The notes: generated by a model not told the origin, from the sequence alone. A stretch of 64,000 nt of DNA from Variovorax paradoxus NBRC 15149 (GCF_001591365.1 NZ_BCUT01000001.1:2542001-2606000); one strand, 5' to 3'. Positions 16,449 to 27,065 are shown, counted from the first letter of the stretch. Program-made: numbers and translations.

Positions 16449-17150
16449 ATGCTCGTCGTCCGCGATCTCAACACCTACTACGGCAACAGCCACATCCTGC
16501 GCGGCGTGCATGCCGGCATTCCGGCCGCCACCTCGGTCGGCCTGCTCGGGCGCAACGGCATGGGCAAGACCACGCTGATCCGCACGGTCATGGGCTATGT
16601 GCGACCCGCTTCGGGCGAGGTGCAGGTCGATGGCCGCACCGTCACCGGCTGGCCGCCCGAGAAGATGGCGCGCCTGGGCATCGGCTACGTGCCCGAAGGC
16701 CGCGGCATCTTTCCGAATCTCTCGGTGCGCGAGAACCTCGTGATGAGCGAGCGCGCGGGCATCGACGGCCGGCGCGCCTGGACCTTCGACCGCGTGATGG
16801 CCACCTTTCCGCGGCTGGCCGAGCGGCTCTCGCACGGCGGCCAGCAGCTCTCGGGCGGCGAGCAGCAGATGCTCTCGATCGGCCGCGCGCTCATGACCAA
16901 CCCGCGCCTGCTGATCCTCGACGAGGCCACCGAGGGCCTCGCGCCGCTGATCGTGGCCGAGATCTGGCGCGTGATCAGCGAGATCCGCGCGACCGGCATC
17001 GCCACGCTGATCGTGGACCGCGACTACCGCAAGGTGCTTGCGCACACCGATCTGGCGGTGGTGATGGAAAAGGGCCAGATCGTGCGGCATGGCGCGTCGG
17101 CCGACCTGCTGTCCGAGCCGAAGGCGCTCGAAGACTTGCTGGGCGTGTAG
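16449..17150 (+). CDS. ABC transporter ATP-binding protein (LivF-like)
   Basis: The 233-residue ATPase has Walker A GRNGMGKTT, the signature LSGGEQQML and Walker B LLILDEATEG. The switch segment reads LIVDRDYRKV where an EH pair is usual, so the switch His of the H-loop is replaced by Arg-Asp; this is worth noting but not rare in this subfamily. It completes the five-component importer with the upstream receptor, two permeases and LivG-like ATPase. Confidence 0.93.
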   Translation: MLVVRDLNTYYGNSHILRGVHAGIPAATSVGLLGRNGMGKTTLIRTVMGYVRPASGEVQVDGRTVTGWPPEKMARLGIGYVPEGRGIFPNLSVRENLVMSERAGIDGRRAWTFDRVMATFPRLAERLSHGGQQLSGGEQQMLSIGRALMTNPRLLILDEATEGLAPLIVAEIWRVISEIRATGIATLIVDRDYRKVLAHTDLAVVMEKGQIVRHGASADLLSEPKALEDLLGV

Positions 17151-17171
17151 AGCGGGATGTAGAAGGAGCGC

Positions 17172-18056
17172 ATGGCGATGGCACGCGAGATCAGCCTCCT
17201 CGATCTTTCGGGCAAGCCCGTGCGGTTCGACGGCAGGATGCTAATGAACGCGGCCGCCACGCCATGGCAGGGCTTTGCGCTGGAAGTGCGCGCGATGCAC
17301 GGCGACGGCGAAAACCCGGCCTGCTACAACCCCCATCCGCTGCTCGCCTTTTGCATGCGCGGCCATGTGAAGTCCGCAATGACCACGGGGCGCCGCACCA
17401 GCCACGTCGAGAGCCGGCCCGGCAGCGTGTGTATCTTCGACCAGGGCTACGAGGTCGACCGCGTGACGTGGTCCGGCCAGTGCGACGAAGTGATTGCACT
17501 GGAGATCCGCCCCGAAACCCTGCGCAGCCTGATGCCCGAGAGCGATGGCGAGCTGCACCTGCAGACGCATCTCTCGACCACCGACGCCACGCTGACCTCG
17601 CTCGCCATTGCCATGCGCGACGAGGTCGAGCGCGGCTGCACGTCGGGCCGCATGCATGCGCAGGGCCTGTCCATGGCATTGGTGAGCTATCTGCAAAGCC
17701 GCTACGGCGGCGCGCGCAACGCGAAGCGCGCGCCGGGGCGGCTCTCGCAGGCGGACCTGCGCAGGGTGTACGACTGGGTGATGCAGCACCTGGGCGAAGA
17801 CTTCGGCATCGACGAACTCGCGGCCGAGCTGAACATGAGCGCGGTGCACTTCACGCGCCTCTTCAGGGCCAGCACCGGCTCAACGCCATACCGCTATGTG
17901 ATGGAGCAGCGCGTGCGCCACGCGCTCACGCTGCTGGAGGGCCGGTTGTCGCTGGCCGAGATCGCGCACACGGTCGGCTTTTCGAGCCAGGCGCACTTCA
18001 CGCAGGTGTTCAAGCAACTGGTGGGCACCACGCCCGCGCGCGCACGGCTCGGGTAA
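17172..18056 (+). CDS. AraC family transcriptional regulator
   Basis: The 294-residue protein has an N-terminal cupin-like sensing domain (about 20-160) and a C-terminal AraC double helix-turn-helix (about 195-294). The first HTH contains FGIDELAAELNMSAVHFTRLFR, written here in two parts around the turn, and the second LAEIAHTVGFSSQAHFTQVFK. It has the ribosome site AAGGAG and lies 21 bp after the LivF-like gene on the same strand, so it is probably cotranscribed and may respond to the transported aromatic acid. Its relation to BoxR control is unknown. Confidence 0.9.
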   Translation: MAMAREISLLDLSGKPVRFDGRMLMNAAATPWQGFALEVRAMHGDGENPACYNPHPLLAFCMRGHVKSAMTTGRRTSHVESRPGSVCIFDQGYEVDRVTWSGQCDEVIALEIRPETLRSLMPESDGELHLQTHLSTTDATLTSLAIAMRDEVERGCTSGRMHAQGLSMALVSYLQSRYGGARNAKRAPGRLSQADLRRVYDWVMQHLGEDFGIDELAAELNMSAVHFTRLFRASTGSTPYRYVMEQRVRHALTLLEGRLSLAEIAHTVGFSSQAHFTQVFKQLVGTTPARARLG

Positions 18057-18083
18057 GTCCCGGTGCGAGGTGAATGGATCCCG

Positions 18084-18100
18084 CAAGCGATGATCGCTTG
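18084..18100. promoter_or_regulatory. 17-bp perfect palindrome upstream of the tannase-like gene
   Basis: CAAGCGATGATCGCTTG is a perfect palindrome around one central base in the 108-bp gap before the tannase-like gene. No T-run follows, so an operator is more likely than a terminator. The binding protein is unknown. Confidence 0.4.
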
Positions 18101-18164
18101 TCGATAGACCGGAACGCAGGCGAAGGGCAAATTCGATCTCCATACAACAACCGGAGATCCCGCC

Positions 18165-20075
18165 ATGCCTCGTCCTCAACGCCGCACGCGCACCGCATCG
18201 CGCACCGCCATCGCCGCGCGGCTGGCCGCCGCCTGCCTGGGCATCGGCACTCTTGCAACGCTCGCGGCCTGCGGCGGCAGCGGCTCTTCGGGCGCTTCGC
18301 TGCCTTTCCTTCCCGTGGTGCCGCCGCCCTCCACGCCCGGCACATCGAGCGCGCTCGCATGCGACGAAAGCCTGAAGACCGCCTTCAAGCCCGACGCAAA
18401 CACCACCGTCACGGTGGTGAAGCAGTTCAAGCAGGGCGATGACCTGAACCTCGACGGCAAGGCATCGGGCACCGTGGCGGCCAGCGACGTGTGCATGGTC
18501 AAGCTCAACGTGGGGCCGGGCCATGCGGGACCGGCCGATGCGCCGTCCACCTCGCCCGGCATCGGCATCGAGGTATGGCTGCCGGCGGCAGCCAAATGGA
18601 ACAACCGCCTGCGCGTGCTGGGCGGCGGCGGCTTTGTGGGCGATGCGGGCATCAGCTCCAGGACGCAGATCGGCGGTGCCGGTGCGGCGGCCATTGCGGC
18701 GGGCCAAGGATCGGTGAGTGCAGTGACCGATGCGGGGCATGCATCGAAATTGCCCGTGCCCGCGGTGGACGGCTCGTTCGCCATGAACCCCGACGGCACC
18801 GTCAACACCACGCTCTGGACCGACTTCGCGAGCCGCGGCATCCACGAGATGGCCGTGAAGGCCAAGGCGCTCGCATCCGGCTTCTACCAGCGCGACGCGC
18901 AGTACGCCTATTGGGACGGCTGCTCCACCGGCGGCCGCCAGGGCCACATGCAGGCGCAGGTGAACCCCGGCGACTTCGACGGCATCCTGGCGGGCAACAG
19001 CGCCATCAACTGGACCACCTTCATCACCTCCGAGCTCTATCCGCAGATCGTGATGCAGCGCGACCTGGGCGGCACGCCGCTCGCGGCCGAGCAGCTCGCG
19101 CTGGTGTCGTCCGCCGCGGTGAGCGCTTGCGACAGTACGCTCACCGGCCAGCACGAAGGCTTCATCAGCGACCCGGCCGCCTGCAAGTACGACCCCGTGC
19201 AGGACAAGGCGGTGCTGTGCATCGGCAGCGGCGGCACCAACGCCACCGCGGCCTGCCTGAGCACCGTGCAGGCACAGGCCGTCAACAAGATCTGGTACGG
19301 CCAGACGCGCGACGGCAGCGCGCCCGCTCCCGCGAGCGACATCGGCTACGGCGCCACGCTGGCGCCGGGCCAGCTCTGGTACGGCCTCACGCGCGGCACC
19401 TCGCTCAACAGCCCCGGCGCGCCGGGATTCTCGCTGGCGGACTCCACGGCGGGCACGCCCCATCCGTTTCCGATCGCGGCGCACCAGGTGGCCCTGAACC
19501 TGCAGGACCCGACGATCGCAACGCCCGACTTCGTGAACGCAACCGGCAACGGCGCGAACAACTGGAAGGGCCTGTCGTACGCCCAACTGGCCAATGCCAG
19601 CGATCGCGGCAAGGCGCTGCAATCCGCGTTCGCGGGCATCAACGCCGACAACCCCGACCTCGCCAGGTTCCGCGACCGCGGCGCCAAGCTGCTGACCTAT
19701 CACGGCCTGGCCGACCAGCTGATCGCCAGCTCCGGCACGGCGAACTACTACGAGCGCGTGGCCAAGACGATGGGCGGCATCGAGGCCACGCAGAAGTTCT
19801 ACCGCTATCTCGAAATCCCGGCGATGGGCCACTGCGTAGGCGTCGGCTCGGTCAACGGGCTCGCCGGCGTGAGCCCCGCGGCCAACCCGCCGCTGCCGGC
19901 GCCCGACCAGCTGTTCTCGGCCCTCACGGACTGGGTCGAGAAAGGCATTGCACCCGACAACCTGGTGCTGCAGAACGCCGACAAGTCGCTTGCGCGGCCG
20001 CTTTGCACCTATCCGAAAAAGGTCGCCTACACGGGCGGCGATGTGAAGGCGGCGGCGAGCTTCGCCTGCCGCTGA
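18165..20075 (+). CDS. Tannase/feruloyl esterase family lipoprotein
   Basis: The 636-residue protein hydrolyses ester bonds of plant phenolics if it follows its family. The CS-D-HC catalytic arrangement of fungal feruloyl esterase B and tannase is visible: Cys253-Ser254 in GCSTGGRQ, Asp517 in GLADQ, and His556-Cys557 in MGHCVG. The paired cysteines probably form the disulfide that joins Ser and His. The N-terminus is a long basic signal sequence ending in LAAC with Cys36, a lipobox, so it is likely an outer-membrane-anchored lipoprotein. The ribosome site is CGGAGAT. Its gene ends convergently 12 bp from a LysR gene. Confidence 0.9.
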   Translation: MPRPQRRTRTASRTAIAARLAAACLGIGTLATLAACGGSGSSGASLPFLPVVPPPSTPGTSSALACDESLKTAFKPDANTTVTVVKQFKQGDDLNLDGKASGTVAASDVCMVKLNVGPGHAGPADAPSTSPGIGIEVWLPAAAKWNNRLRVLGGGGFVGDAGISSRTQIGGAGAAAIAAGQGSVSAVTDAGHASKLPVPAVDGSFAMNPDGTVNTTLWTDFASRGIHEMAVKAKALASGFYQRDAQYAYWDGCSTGGRQGHMQAQVNPGDFDGILAGNSAINWTTFITSELYPQIVMQRDLGGTPLAAEQLALVSSAAVSACDSTLTGQHEGFISDPAACKYDPVQDKAVLCIGSGGTNATAACLSTVQAQAVNKIWYGQTRDGSAPAPASDIGYGATLAPGQLWYGLTRGTSLNSPGAPGFSLADSTAGTPHPFPIAAHQVALNLQDPTIATPDFVNATGNGANNWKGLSYAQLANASDRGKALQSAFAGINADNPDLARFRDRGAKLLTYHGLADQLIASSGTANYYERVAKTMGGIEATQKFYRYLEIPAMGHCVGVGSVNGLAGVSPAANPPLPAPDQLFSALTDWVEKGIAPDNLVLQNADKSLARPLCTYPKKVAYTGGDVKAAASFACR

Positions 20076-20087
20076 CGCCGGCGGGCG

Positions 20088-20999
20088 TCACGCGCCGCGC
20101 TGCGCCATCAGGAAGTCGATGAACACCCGCATGCGCAGCGGCACGTGGCGTCCGTCTGGGTACAGCAGCGTGTAGGGCCGCGAACAGCCCGCGAAGGGTT
20201 TGAGCACCTCGACGAGCGAGCCGTCGGCCAGTTCCTTCTCCACGACGAAGCGGTAGGTCTGGAACAACCCGGCGCTGCTTTTCGCGAGCGTGACGCCGCC
20301 AAGGACGTCGTCGGAGCAGCTGTAGGCGCCGTCTGCGAAGACTTCGCGGTCCTTGCCGTTCTCCTTGAAGAGCCACGAAATGCGGCGGCCGCTGCTGGGC
20401 AGCTCGAACTGGATGCACTCGTGCGCCGCAAGATCGTCCAGCGTGCGCGGCGTGCCGGCCCTCCTCAGGTATTTGCGCGTGGCGACCACGACAAGATCCG
20501 CATCCTCGAGGTGCCGCGCGATCAGCGTGGAATCGGGCTGGGCCCGCACGCGCACGGCCATGTCGTAGCCCTCTTCCACGAAATCGATGTTGCGGTTGCT
20601 CAGGTGCACGTGCAGCCGGATGTCGGGAAAGCGTTCGCGAAACGCCGGCAGCAAGGGCAGGATGCGGTGGTGGCCGTAGGTGGTCGGCACGCTGATGCGC
20701 AGCATGCCCGAAGGCAGCGCCTGCTGGCCCATCACCTCGCGCTCGGCCTCGGCAAGCTGCGCCAGCGCCTGGCGGCACTGCGCAAAGTAGGAGCGGCCCG
20801 CGTCGGTGAGCCGCACGCTGCGCGTGGTGCGCACGAAAAGCCGCAAACCCAGCCGCTTCTCGAGCCGAGAGATCGAGCGGCTCACGGCCGCCGGCGTCAC
20901 ACCGGCAGCAAGTGCGGCCGAGGTGAAGCCGCCGGTCTCCGCAGCAAGGCAGAACAACTCGATGCTGCCCAGGAGGATGTCGCCGAATTGCCGCTGCAT
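20088..20999 (-). CDS. LysR family transcriptional regulator
   Basis: The 303-residue protein starts at MQRQFGDILLGSIELFC; a TTG 27 bases upstream would add nine residues but has no better ribosome site. The winged HTH is at about residues 10-68 (GGFTSAALAAGVTPAAVSRSI). The C-terminal periplasmic-binding-like domain senses an effector. It belongs to the subgroup with the ...FVEEGYDMAVRV motif found near oxidoreductase genes. It is divergent from the SDR gene, with 111 bp between them, so it most likely controls the SDR-tautomerase pair. Confidence 0.92.
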   Translation of the reverse strand: MQRQFGDILLGSIELFCLAAETGGFTSAALAAGVTPAAVSRSISRLEKRLGLRLFVRTTRSVRLTDAGRSYFAQCRQALAQLAEAEREVMGQQALPSGMLRISVPTTYGHHRILPLLPAFRERFPDIRLHVHLSNRNIDFVEEGYDMAVRVRAQPDSTLIARHLEDADLVVVATRKYLRRAGTPRTLDDLAAHECIQFELPSSGRRISWLFKENGKDREVFADGAYSCSDDVLGGVTLAKSSAGLFQTYRFVVEKELADGSLVEVLKPFAGCSRPYTLLYPDGRHVPLRMRVFIDFLMAQRGA

Positions 21000-21110
21000 G
21001 GATTGATTGATTACCTCGCGTATCAAGTGAAGTGCGAGTCTAGTGATTTATCTATTGCCACGTCATCAATACAGTTCTCCCCACCTCATCAACTTCCTTG
21101 GAGAACCGAC

Positions 21111-21851
21111 ATGCAGGACAACACATCCCCCACCGTGGTCATCACCGGTGCCTCGAGCGGCATCGGCCTGGGCCTTGCGCAGGCGTACCTCGAGCGCGGC
21201 TTCAACGTGGTCGCGAATGCCCGCACCGAAGAGCGGCTCGCAGCCGCCGCGAAGCAGCTCGGCAACCCGGCGCGCCTTCTCGGCGTCGCGGGCGACATCG
21301 GCCGCCGCGACACTGCGCAGCAACTGGTCGAGCGCGCCGTGGAACGCTTCGGCCAGGTCGACGTGCTCATCAACAACGCGGGCATCTTCAACGCGAAGCC
21401 CTTCGTCGAATACACCGAAGACGACCTCGAGCAAATGGTGGCCACGAACCTCAAGGGCTTCGTCTATGCCTCGCAGGCCGCAGCGAAGCACATGGTGGCG
21501 CGCCGGCAGGGCCACATCGTGAACATCACCGCCAGCATCGCGCTGCAGCCGAACCAGCAGGTGCCGGCTGCGTTGCCGGTGCTGATCAAGGGCGGCATCA
21601 ATGCCGCGACGCGCGCGCTGGCGCTCGAACTCGCACCGCACAACGTCAAGGTGAATGCGGTGGCACCCGGCATCGTGGACACGCCGCTGTACACGCCCGA
21701 GCAGCACGGCTTCCTCAACGGCCTGGCGCCCGCCGGCCGCATCGCGACCGTGCGCGAGATCGCTGATGCGGTGCTCTACCTCACGAGCGCGGATTTCACG
21801 ACCGGCGTGGTGCTGCCCGTGGACGGCGGCATGAGCTCCGGCAAGTGGTAA
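21111..21851 (+). CDS. SDR family oxidoreductase lacking the catalytic Tyr
   Basis: The 246-residue protein has a Rossmann fold with TGASSGIGLG (TGxxxGxG) at the start and NNAG at about residue 87. The catalytic Ser is present in ITASIAL, and a Lys in VLIKGG, but the Tyr of the YxxxK motif is replaced by Pro (LPVLIK). Some SDR subgroups share this loss; they may work by another acid or not be oxidoreductases at all. The ribosome site is TTGGAGA. It is followed 10 bp later by a tautomerase gene and is divergent from a LysR gene. Confidence 0.88.
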   Translation: MQDNTSPTVVITGASSGIGLGLAQAYLERGFNVVANARTEERLAAAAKQLGNPARLLGVAGDIGRRDTAQQLVERAVERFGQVDVLINNAGIFNAKPFVEYTEDDLEQMVATNLKGFVYASQAAAKHMVARRQGHIVNITASIALQPNQQVPAALPVLIKGGINAATRALALELAPHNVKVNAVAPGIVDTPLYTPEQHGFLNGLAPAGRIATVREIADAVLYLTSADFTTGVVLPVDGGMSSGKW

Positions 21852-21861
21852 GGAGCACGCC

Positions 21862-22083
21862 ATGCCTTTCGTCAATCTGAAGATCACGCGCGACGGTGTC
21901 ACGCGCGAACAGAAAACCCAGGTCATCGCCGAGTTCACGGAAACGCTCGAACGGGTGCTGAAGAAGCCGCCGGAATGGACGCACATCGTGATCGAGGAGA
22001 TCGACACCGACGACTGGGGCTTCGCGGGCCTGACCACCACCGAATACCGCAAGCGGCTGGCCGACCGTGCGAAACCGGCGTGA
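21862..22083 (+). CDS. 4-oxalocrotonate-tautomerase-like protein
   Basis: The 73-residue protein starts MPFVNLKI; after removal of Met the N-terminal Pro1 would act as the catalytic base, as in the tautomerase superfamily. The length fits the small 4-OT subunit with a C-terminal extension. The family pattern, a beta strand, then a helix (REQKTQVIAEFTETLERVL) and a second strand (HIVIEEI), is clear. Position downstream of the SDR suggests a joint role on a keto/enol substrate. Substrate unknown. Confidence 0.88.
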   Translation: MPFVNLKITRDGVTREQKTQVIAEFTETLERVLKKPPEWTHIVIEEIDTDDWGFAGLTTTEYRKRLADRAKPA

Positions 22084-22227
22084 GCGGCATGCCCACGGTG
22101 TGAGGGAGCGTAAAACCTCCGTTCCACCGGGTTTCACCTCTCACCCCGGGCCATGCGGCCGCCGAATGATGTGCGGCTGCACGCCCCATGGATCCCCGCG
22201 GGGGCCGTGCGCACCGCAAGGTTGAGC

Positions 22228-24174
<1,947 letters not shown>

Positions 24175-24191
24175 GGCCGCCAGGCCAGAGG

Positions 24192-24249
24192 TGCGACAAC
24201 TGTCGCAATGCCGTCGCATGCGACATGCGACGGGCGCGGGTGTGCGACA
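24192..24249. promoter_or_regulatory. Candidate upstream activator sites (TGCGACA repeats)
   Basis: TGCGACAACTGTCGCA (24192-24207) is an inverted repeat of TGCGACA with a two-base centre. GTCGCATGCGAC (24213-24224) is a second palindrome, and a third TGCGACA lies at 24243-24249. They sit about 40-100 bp upstream of a -24/-12 promoter, the usual place for activator binding, and next to the gene of a sigma-54 activator. Confidence 0.65.
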
Positions 24250-24289
24250 AAACCGCGGCCAAGCCGTTGATTCTTCGTCCCGTGCCACG

Positions 24290-24304
24290 CGGCACGAAAG
24301 CTGC
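24290..24304 (+). promoter_or_regulatory. Sigma-54 (-24/-12) promoter
   Basis: CGGCACGAAAGCTGC matches the consensus TGGCACG-N4-TTGC at all but two positions, with the invariant GG (24291-24292) and GC (24303-24304) exactly 10 bases apart. It lies 74 bp before the monooxygenase ATG. Confidence 0.75.
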
Positions 24305-24377
24305 GCCATGAATCCTGCGTGCGCCTTGCCGCGCCGCGATTCGATTCGATTCGTTCAACGACACACGGAGACATGCA

Positions 24378-26180
24378 ATGACAGACCCGACCACCGGTCC
24401 CAACCGGGCCGCCGCCACCTGGCTCGCCGACTTTGCCGCCGCCCTCGCGCGCGGCGACGCCGATGCGGCCGTCTCGCTGTTCGAGGCCGACAGCTACTGG
24501 CGCGACCTCGTCGCCTTCACCTGGAACATCCGCACGCAGGAAGGCGCCGATGCCATCCGCGCGATGCTGCAGGCGCGGCTGGCCGACACGCAGCCCGCGG
24601 CCTTTGCGCTGGAGGGCGAGGCGACCGAGGCCGACGGCGTGGTCGATGCCTGGTTCACTTTCGAGACGCGCGTGGCGCGCGGCCGCGGCCACCTTCGGCT
24701 GCGTGGCGGCAAGGCCTGGACGCTGCTCACCACCATGACCGAGCTCAAGGGCTTCGAGGAAAAGACGGGCGAGAACCGCATCAAGGGCGCGGAGCACGGC
24801 GTGCACAAGGGCCGCAAGAACTGGCTCGAGAAGCGCCGCGACGAAGAGGCCGCGCTCGGCTACACCGAGCAGCCCGAGGTAGTGATCATCGGCGGCGGCC
24901 AGGGCGGCATCGCGCTGGGCGCGCGGCTGCGCCGGCTGGGCGTGCCGACCATCATCGTGGAGCGCAACGCGAAGGCCGGCGACTCCTGGCGCAAGCGCTA
25001 CAAGTCGCTGTGCCTGCACGACCCGGTCTGGTACGACCACCTGCCCTACATGCCCTTTCCCGACGACTGGCCGGTGTTCGCGCCCAAGGACAAGATCGGC
25101 GATTGGCTCGAGATGTACACCAAGATCATGGAGCTCAACTACTGGAGCTCCACCCACGCGAGGAAGGCCCGCTTCGACGAGGCCGCGCAGCGCTGGGAAG
25201 TGACGGTCGAGCGCGAAGGCAAGCCGGTGGTGCTGCGGCCGAGGCAGCTTGTGTTCGCGCTCGGCGTCTCGGGCTACCCGAACGTGCCGAAGATCGCGGG
25301 CGCAGAGAACTTCAAGGGCGACCAGCACCATTCGAGCCAGCACCCCGGGCCCGAGGCCTATGCCGGCAAGAAGTGCGTGGTGCTGGGCTCGAACAACTCG
25401 GCGCACGACATCTGCGCGGCGCTGTGGGAGCACGGCGCCGACGTGACGATGGTCCAGCGCTCGTCCACGCACATCGCGCCGTCGCAGTCGCTGATGGAGC
25501 TGGCACTGGGCGGGCTCTACTCCGAGCAGGCCGTGAAGAACGGCATCGACCACCACAAGGGCGACCTGATCTTCGCCTCGGTGCCCTACAGGATCATGCA
25601 CACCTTCCACATCCCGGTGTACGAGGAGATGAAGAAGCGCGATGCCGACCTGTACGCGCGGCTCGAGAAGGCGGGCTTCCTGCTGGACTTCGGTGTCGAC
25701 GGCTCGGGACTCTTCATGAAGTACCTGCGGCGCGGCTCGGGCTACTACATCGACGTGGGCGCCTCCGAGCTGGTGGCCAACGGCAGCATCCACCTGAAAA
25801 GCGGCGTGAACATCGAGCGGGTGAACGAGCGCTCGGTCACGCTGACCGACGGCACCGAGCTGCCGGCTGACCTGCTGGTGTACGCCACCGGCTACGGCTC
25901 CATGAACGGCTGGCTGGCCGACCTGATCTCGCCCGAGATCGCCGACAAGGTCGGCAAGTGCTGGGGCCTGGGCTCCGGCACGCCGAAGGACCCGGGCCCG
26001 TGGGAGGGCGAGCTGCGCAACATGTGGAAGCCCACGCAGGTCGAGCACCTCTGGTTCCACGGCGGCAACCTGCACCAGTCGCGCCACTACTCGCAGTTCC
26101 TGGCGCTGCAGCTGAAGGCGCGCATGGAAGGCATCGACACGCCGGTGTACGAGCGCGCGCCGTCGTATCACACGCGCTGA
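24378..26180 (+). CDS. Flavin-containing monooxygenase with N-terminal SnoaL-like domain
   Basis: The 600-residue protein joins an NTF2/SnoaL-like domain (about 10-125) to a class B flavin monooxygenase (about 165-600). FAD binding is shown by GGGQGG at 172-177 and NADPH binding by GSNNSAHD at 337-344. The fingerprint between them is F312-K-G-D-Q-H-H318-S-S-Q-H322, i.e. FxGxxxHxxxH, not the FxGxxxHxxxY/W of typical FMOs or Baeyer-Villiger enzymes. It is likely soluble and oxygenates a ketone, amine or similar substrate; which one is unclear. Expression is probably driven from the sigma-54 promoter at 24290 by the adjacent activator. Confidence 0.88.
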   Translation: MTDPTTGPNRAAATWLADFAAALARGDADAAVSLFEADSYWRDLVAFTWNIRTQEGADAIRAMLQARLADTQPAAFALEGEATEADGVVDAWFTFETRVARGRGHLRLRGGKAWTLLTTMTELKGFEEKTGENRIKGAEHGVHKGRKNWLEKRRDEEAALGYTEQPEVVIIGGGQGGIALGARLRRLGVPTIIVERNAKAGDSWRKRYKSLCLHDPVWYDHLPYMPFPDDWPVFAPKDKIGDWLEMYTKIMELNYWSSTHARKARFDEAAQRWEVTVEREGKPVVLRPRQLVFALGVSGYPNVPKIAGAENFKGDQHHSSQHPGPEAYAGKKCVVLGSNNSAHDICAALWEHGADVTMVQRSSTHIAPSQSLMELALGGLYSEQAVKNGIDHHKGDLIFASVPYRIMHTFHIPVYEEMKKRDADLYARLEKAGFLLDFGVDGSGLFMKYLRRGSGYYIDVGASELVANGSIHLKSGVNIERVNERSVTLTDGTELPADLLVYATGYGSMNGWLADLISPEIADKVGKCWGLGSGTPKDPGPWEGELRNMWKPTQVEHLWFHGGNLHQSRHYSQFLALQLKARMEGIDTPVYERAPSYHTR

Positions 26181-26191
26181 CCCGTGTTGTC

Positions 26192-26213
26192 CCCTCTCCC
26201 CACGGGGAGAGGG
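26192..26213. repeat. Short hairpin related to the REP-like elements
   Basis: CCCTCTCCCC followed by AC and GGGGAGAGGG is a perfect inverted repeat between the convergent monooxygenase and Crp-type genes. It resembles one arm of elements A-C. It has no T-run on either strand, though it could still slow transcription. Confidence 0.55.
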
Positions 26214-26223
26214 AGCGAGTCAT

Positions 26224-26934
26224 TCATTCGCTGATGAAGCGCCGCAACCCTTCGAGATCGATCACGGTGATGCCGCCGTATTCGATGCGAAGAAAGCCCG
26301 CTTCCTTCAGCCGGTTCAGCGCCGCATTGCACCGCTGCCGCGACACGCCCGAAAGATTGGCGATCTCCTCCTGCGAGGTCTGCAGGTGCAGCTCGCTGCC
26401 CGGATACAGCCACGGATGGAACAGCCCCGCCAGCGCACGGGCCACCTGGCCGTCGGCGTCGAGCAGCCGGTGCGCCGCGTAGTTGCCCATGAACCAGTGC
26501 AGCCGCTCGTTGAGCTGCTGCAGCAGGAAATGATCGAAGCCGCGCTGCGTGCGGTGCAGCCACTCGAAAGTCTCCAGCGGCAACTGGGCCACGCGGCTGG
26601 ACCGCAGCGCAATGACGTCGGCCGAGCGCGGAGCGCCGCGCAGCAGCGTGCCTTCGCCGAACCAGCTGCCGACCGACAGCCCGCCGAAGGTCACCGAGCG
26701 GCCGTCGCTCGAGGTGATCGACCACTTGAGCAAGCCTTCGAGCGTGCCGTACCAGTGCAGCGGCGTGTCGCCGCGCCGGCACAGCGCGGCGCCGGCCGCC
26801 ACGTCGACCTCGCGGATCTCGTCGAGCACGCGCTCGCGCGCCGCTTCGTCGAGCAGCGGATACCAGGCCGAGCGCTGCAGCAACTGGGGAATCGTCAGCG
26901 ATGCCGCCTTGAAGGCCGGCTTCGTCGTGGCCAT
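26224..26934 (-). CDS. Crp/Fnr family transcriptional regulator
   Basis: The 236-residue protein has a cyclic-nucleotide-binding-like beta-roll (about 30-145), a dimerisation helix and a winged HTH (about 175-225, TSQEEIANLSGVSRQRCNAAL). The FNR-type cysteine cluster is absent, so it is not an FeS oxygen sensor; the cAMP-contacting residues are not obvious. The start at 26932-26934 (MATTKPAFKAAS) is chosen because AGGAG lies 10 bases upstream. It is divergent from the BKACE gene cluster and probably regulates it. Confidence 0.9.
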   Translation of the reverse strand: MATTKPAFKAASLTIPQLLQRSAWYPLLDEAARERVLDEIREVDVAAGAALCRRGDTPLHWYGTLEGLLKWSITSSDGRSVTFGGLSVGSWFGEGTLLRGAPRSADVIALRSSRVAQLPLETFEWLHRTQRGFDHFLLQQLNERLHWFMGNYAAHRLLDADGQVARALAGLFHPWLYPGSELHLQTSQEEIANLSGVSRQRCNAALNRLKEAGFLRIEYGGITVIDLEGLRRFISE

Positions 26935-27065
26935 GAAATGAAAGCTCCTGAGGCCCGGGTGCGTAAACCCTGAGCCCAAATGTCGTCGCAATGACTGAGT
27001 GTGCCTGCGCCGCCAAAAATAATAGCGCGCCCCTCATGCAAGAAGACACCCAGGAGACCCGGAGC

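Noticed and set aside
17880-19832. A 650-codon minus-strand frame over the AraC and tannase-like genes
   Set aside because: Shadow of genes with clear catalytic and DNA-binding motifs on the plus strand; its composition is typical of antisense frames.
22153-22227. Earlier start for the sigma-54 activator
   Set aside because: The extra 25 residues have no ribosome site and look like untranslated leader; the ATG at 22228 fits the family start.
26192-26213. Hairpin between monooxygenase and Crp genes as a terminator
   Set aside because: No T-run on either strand; kept only as a REP-like half element.
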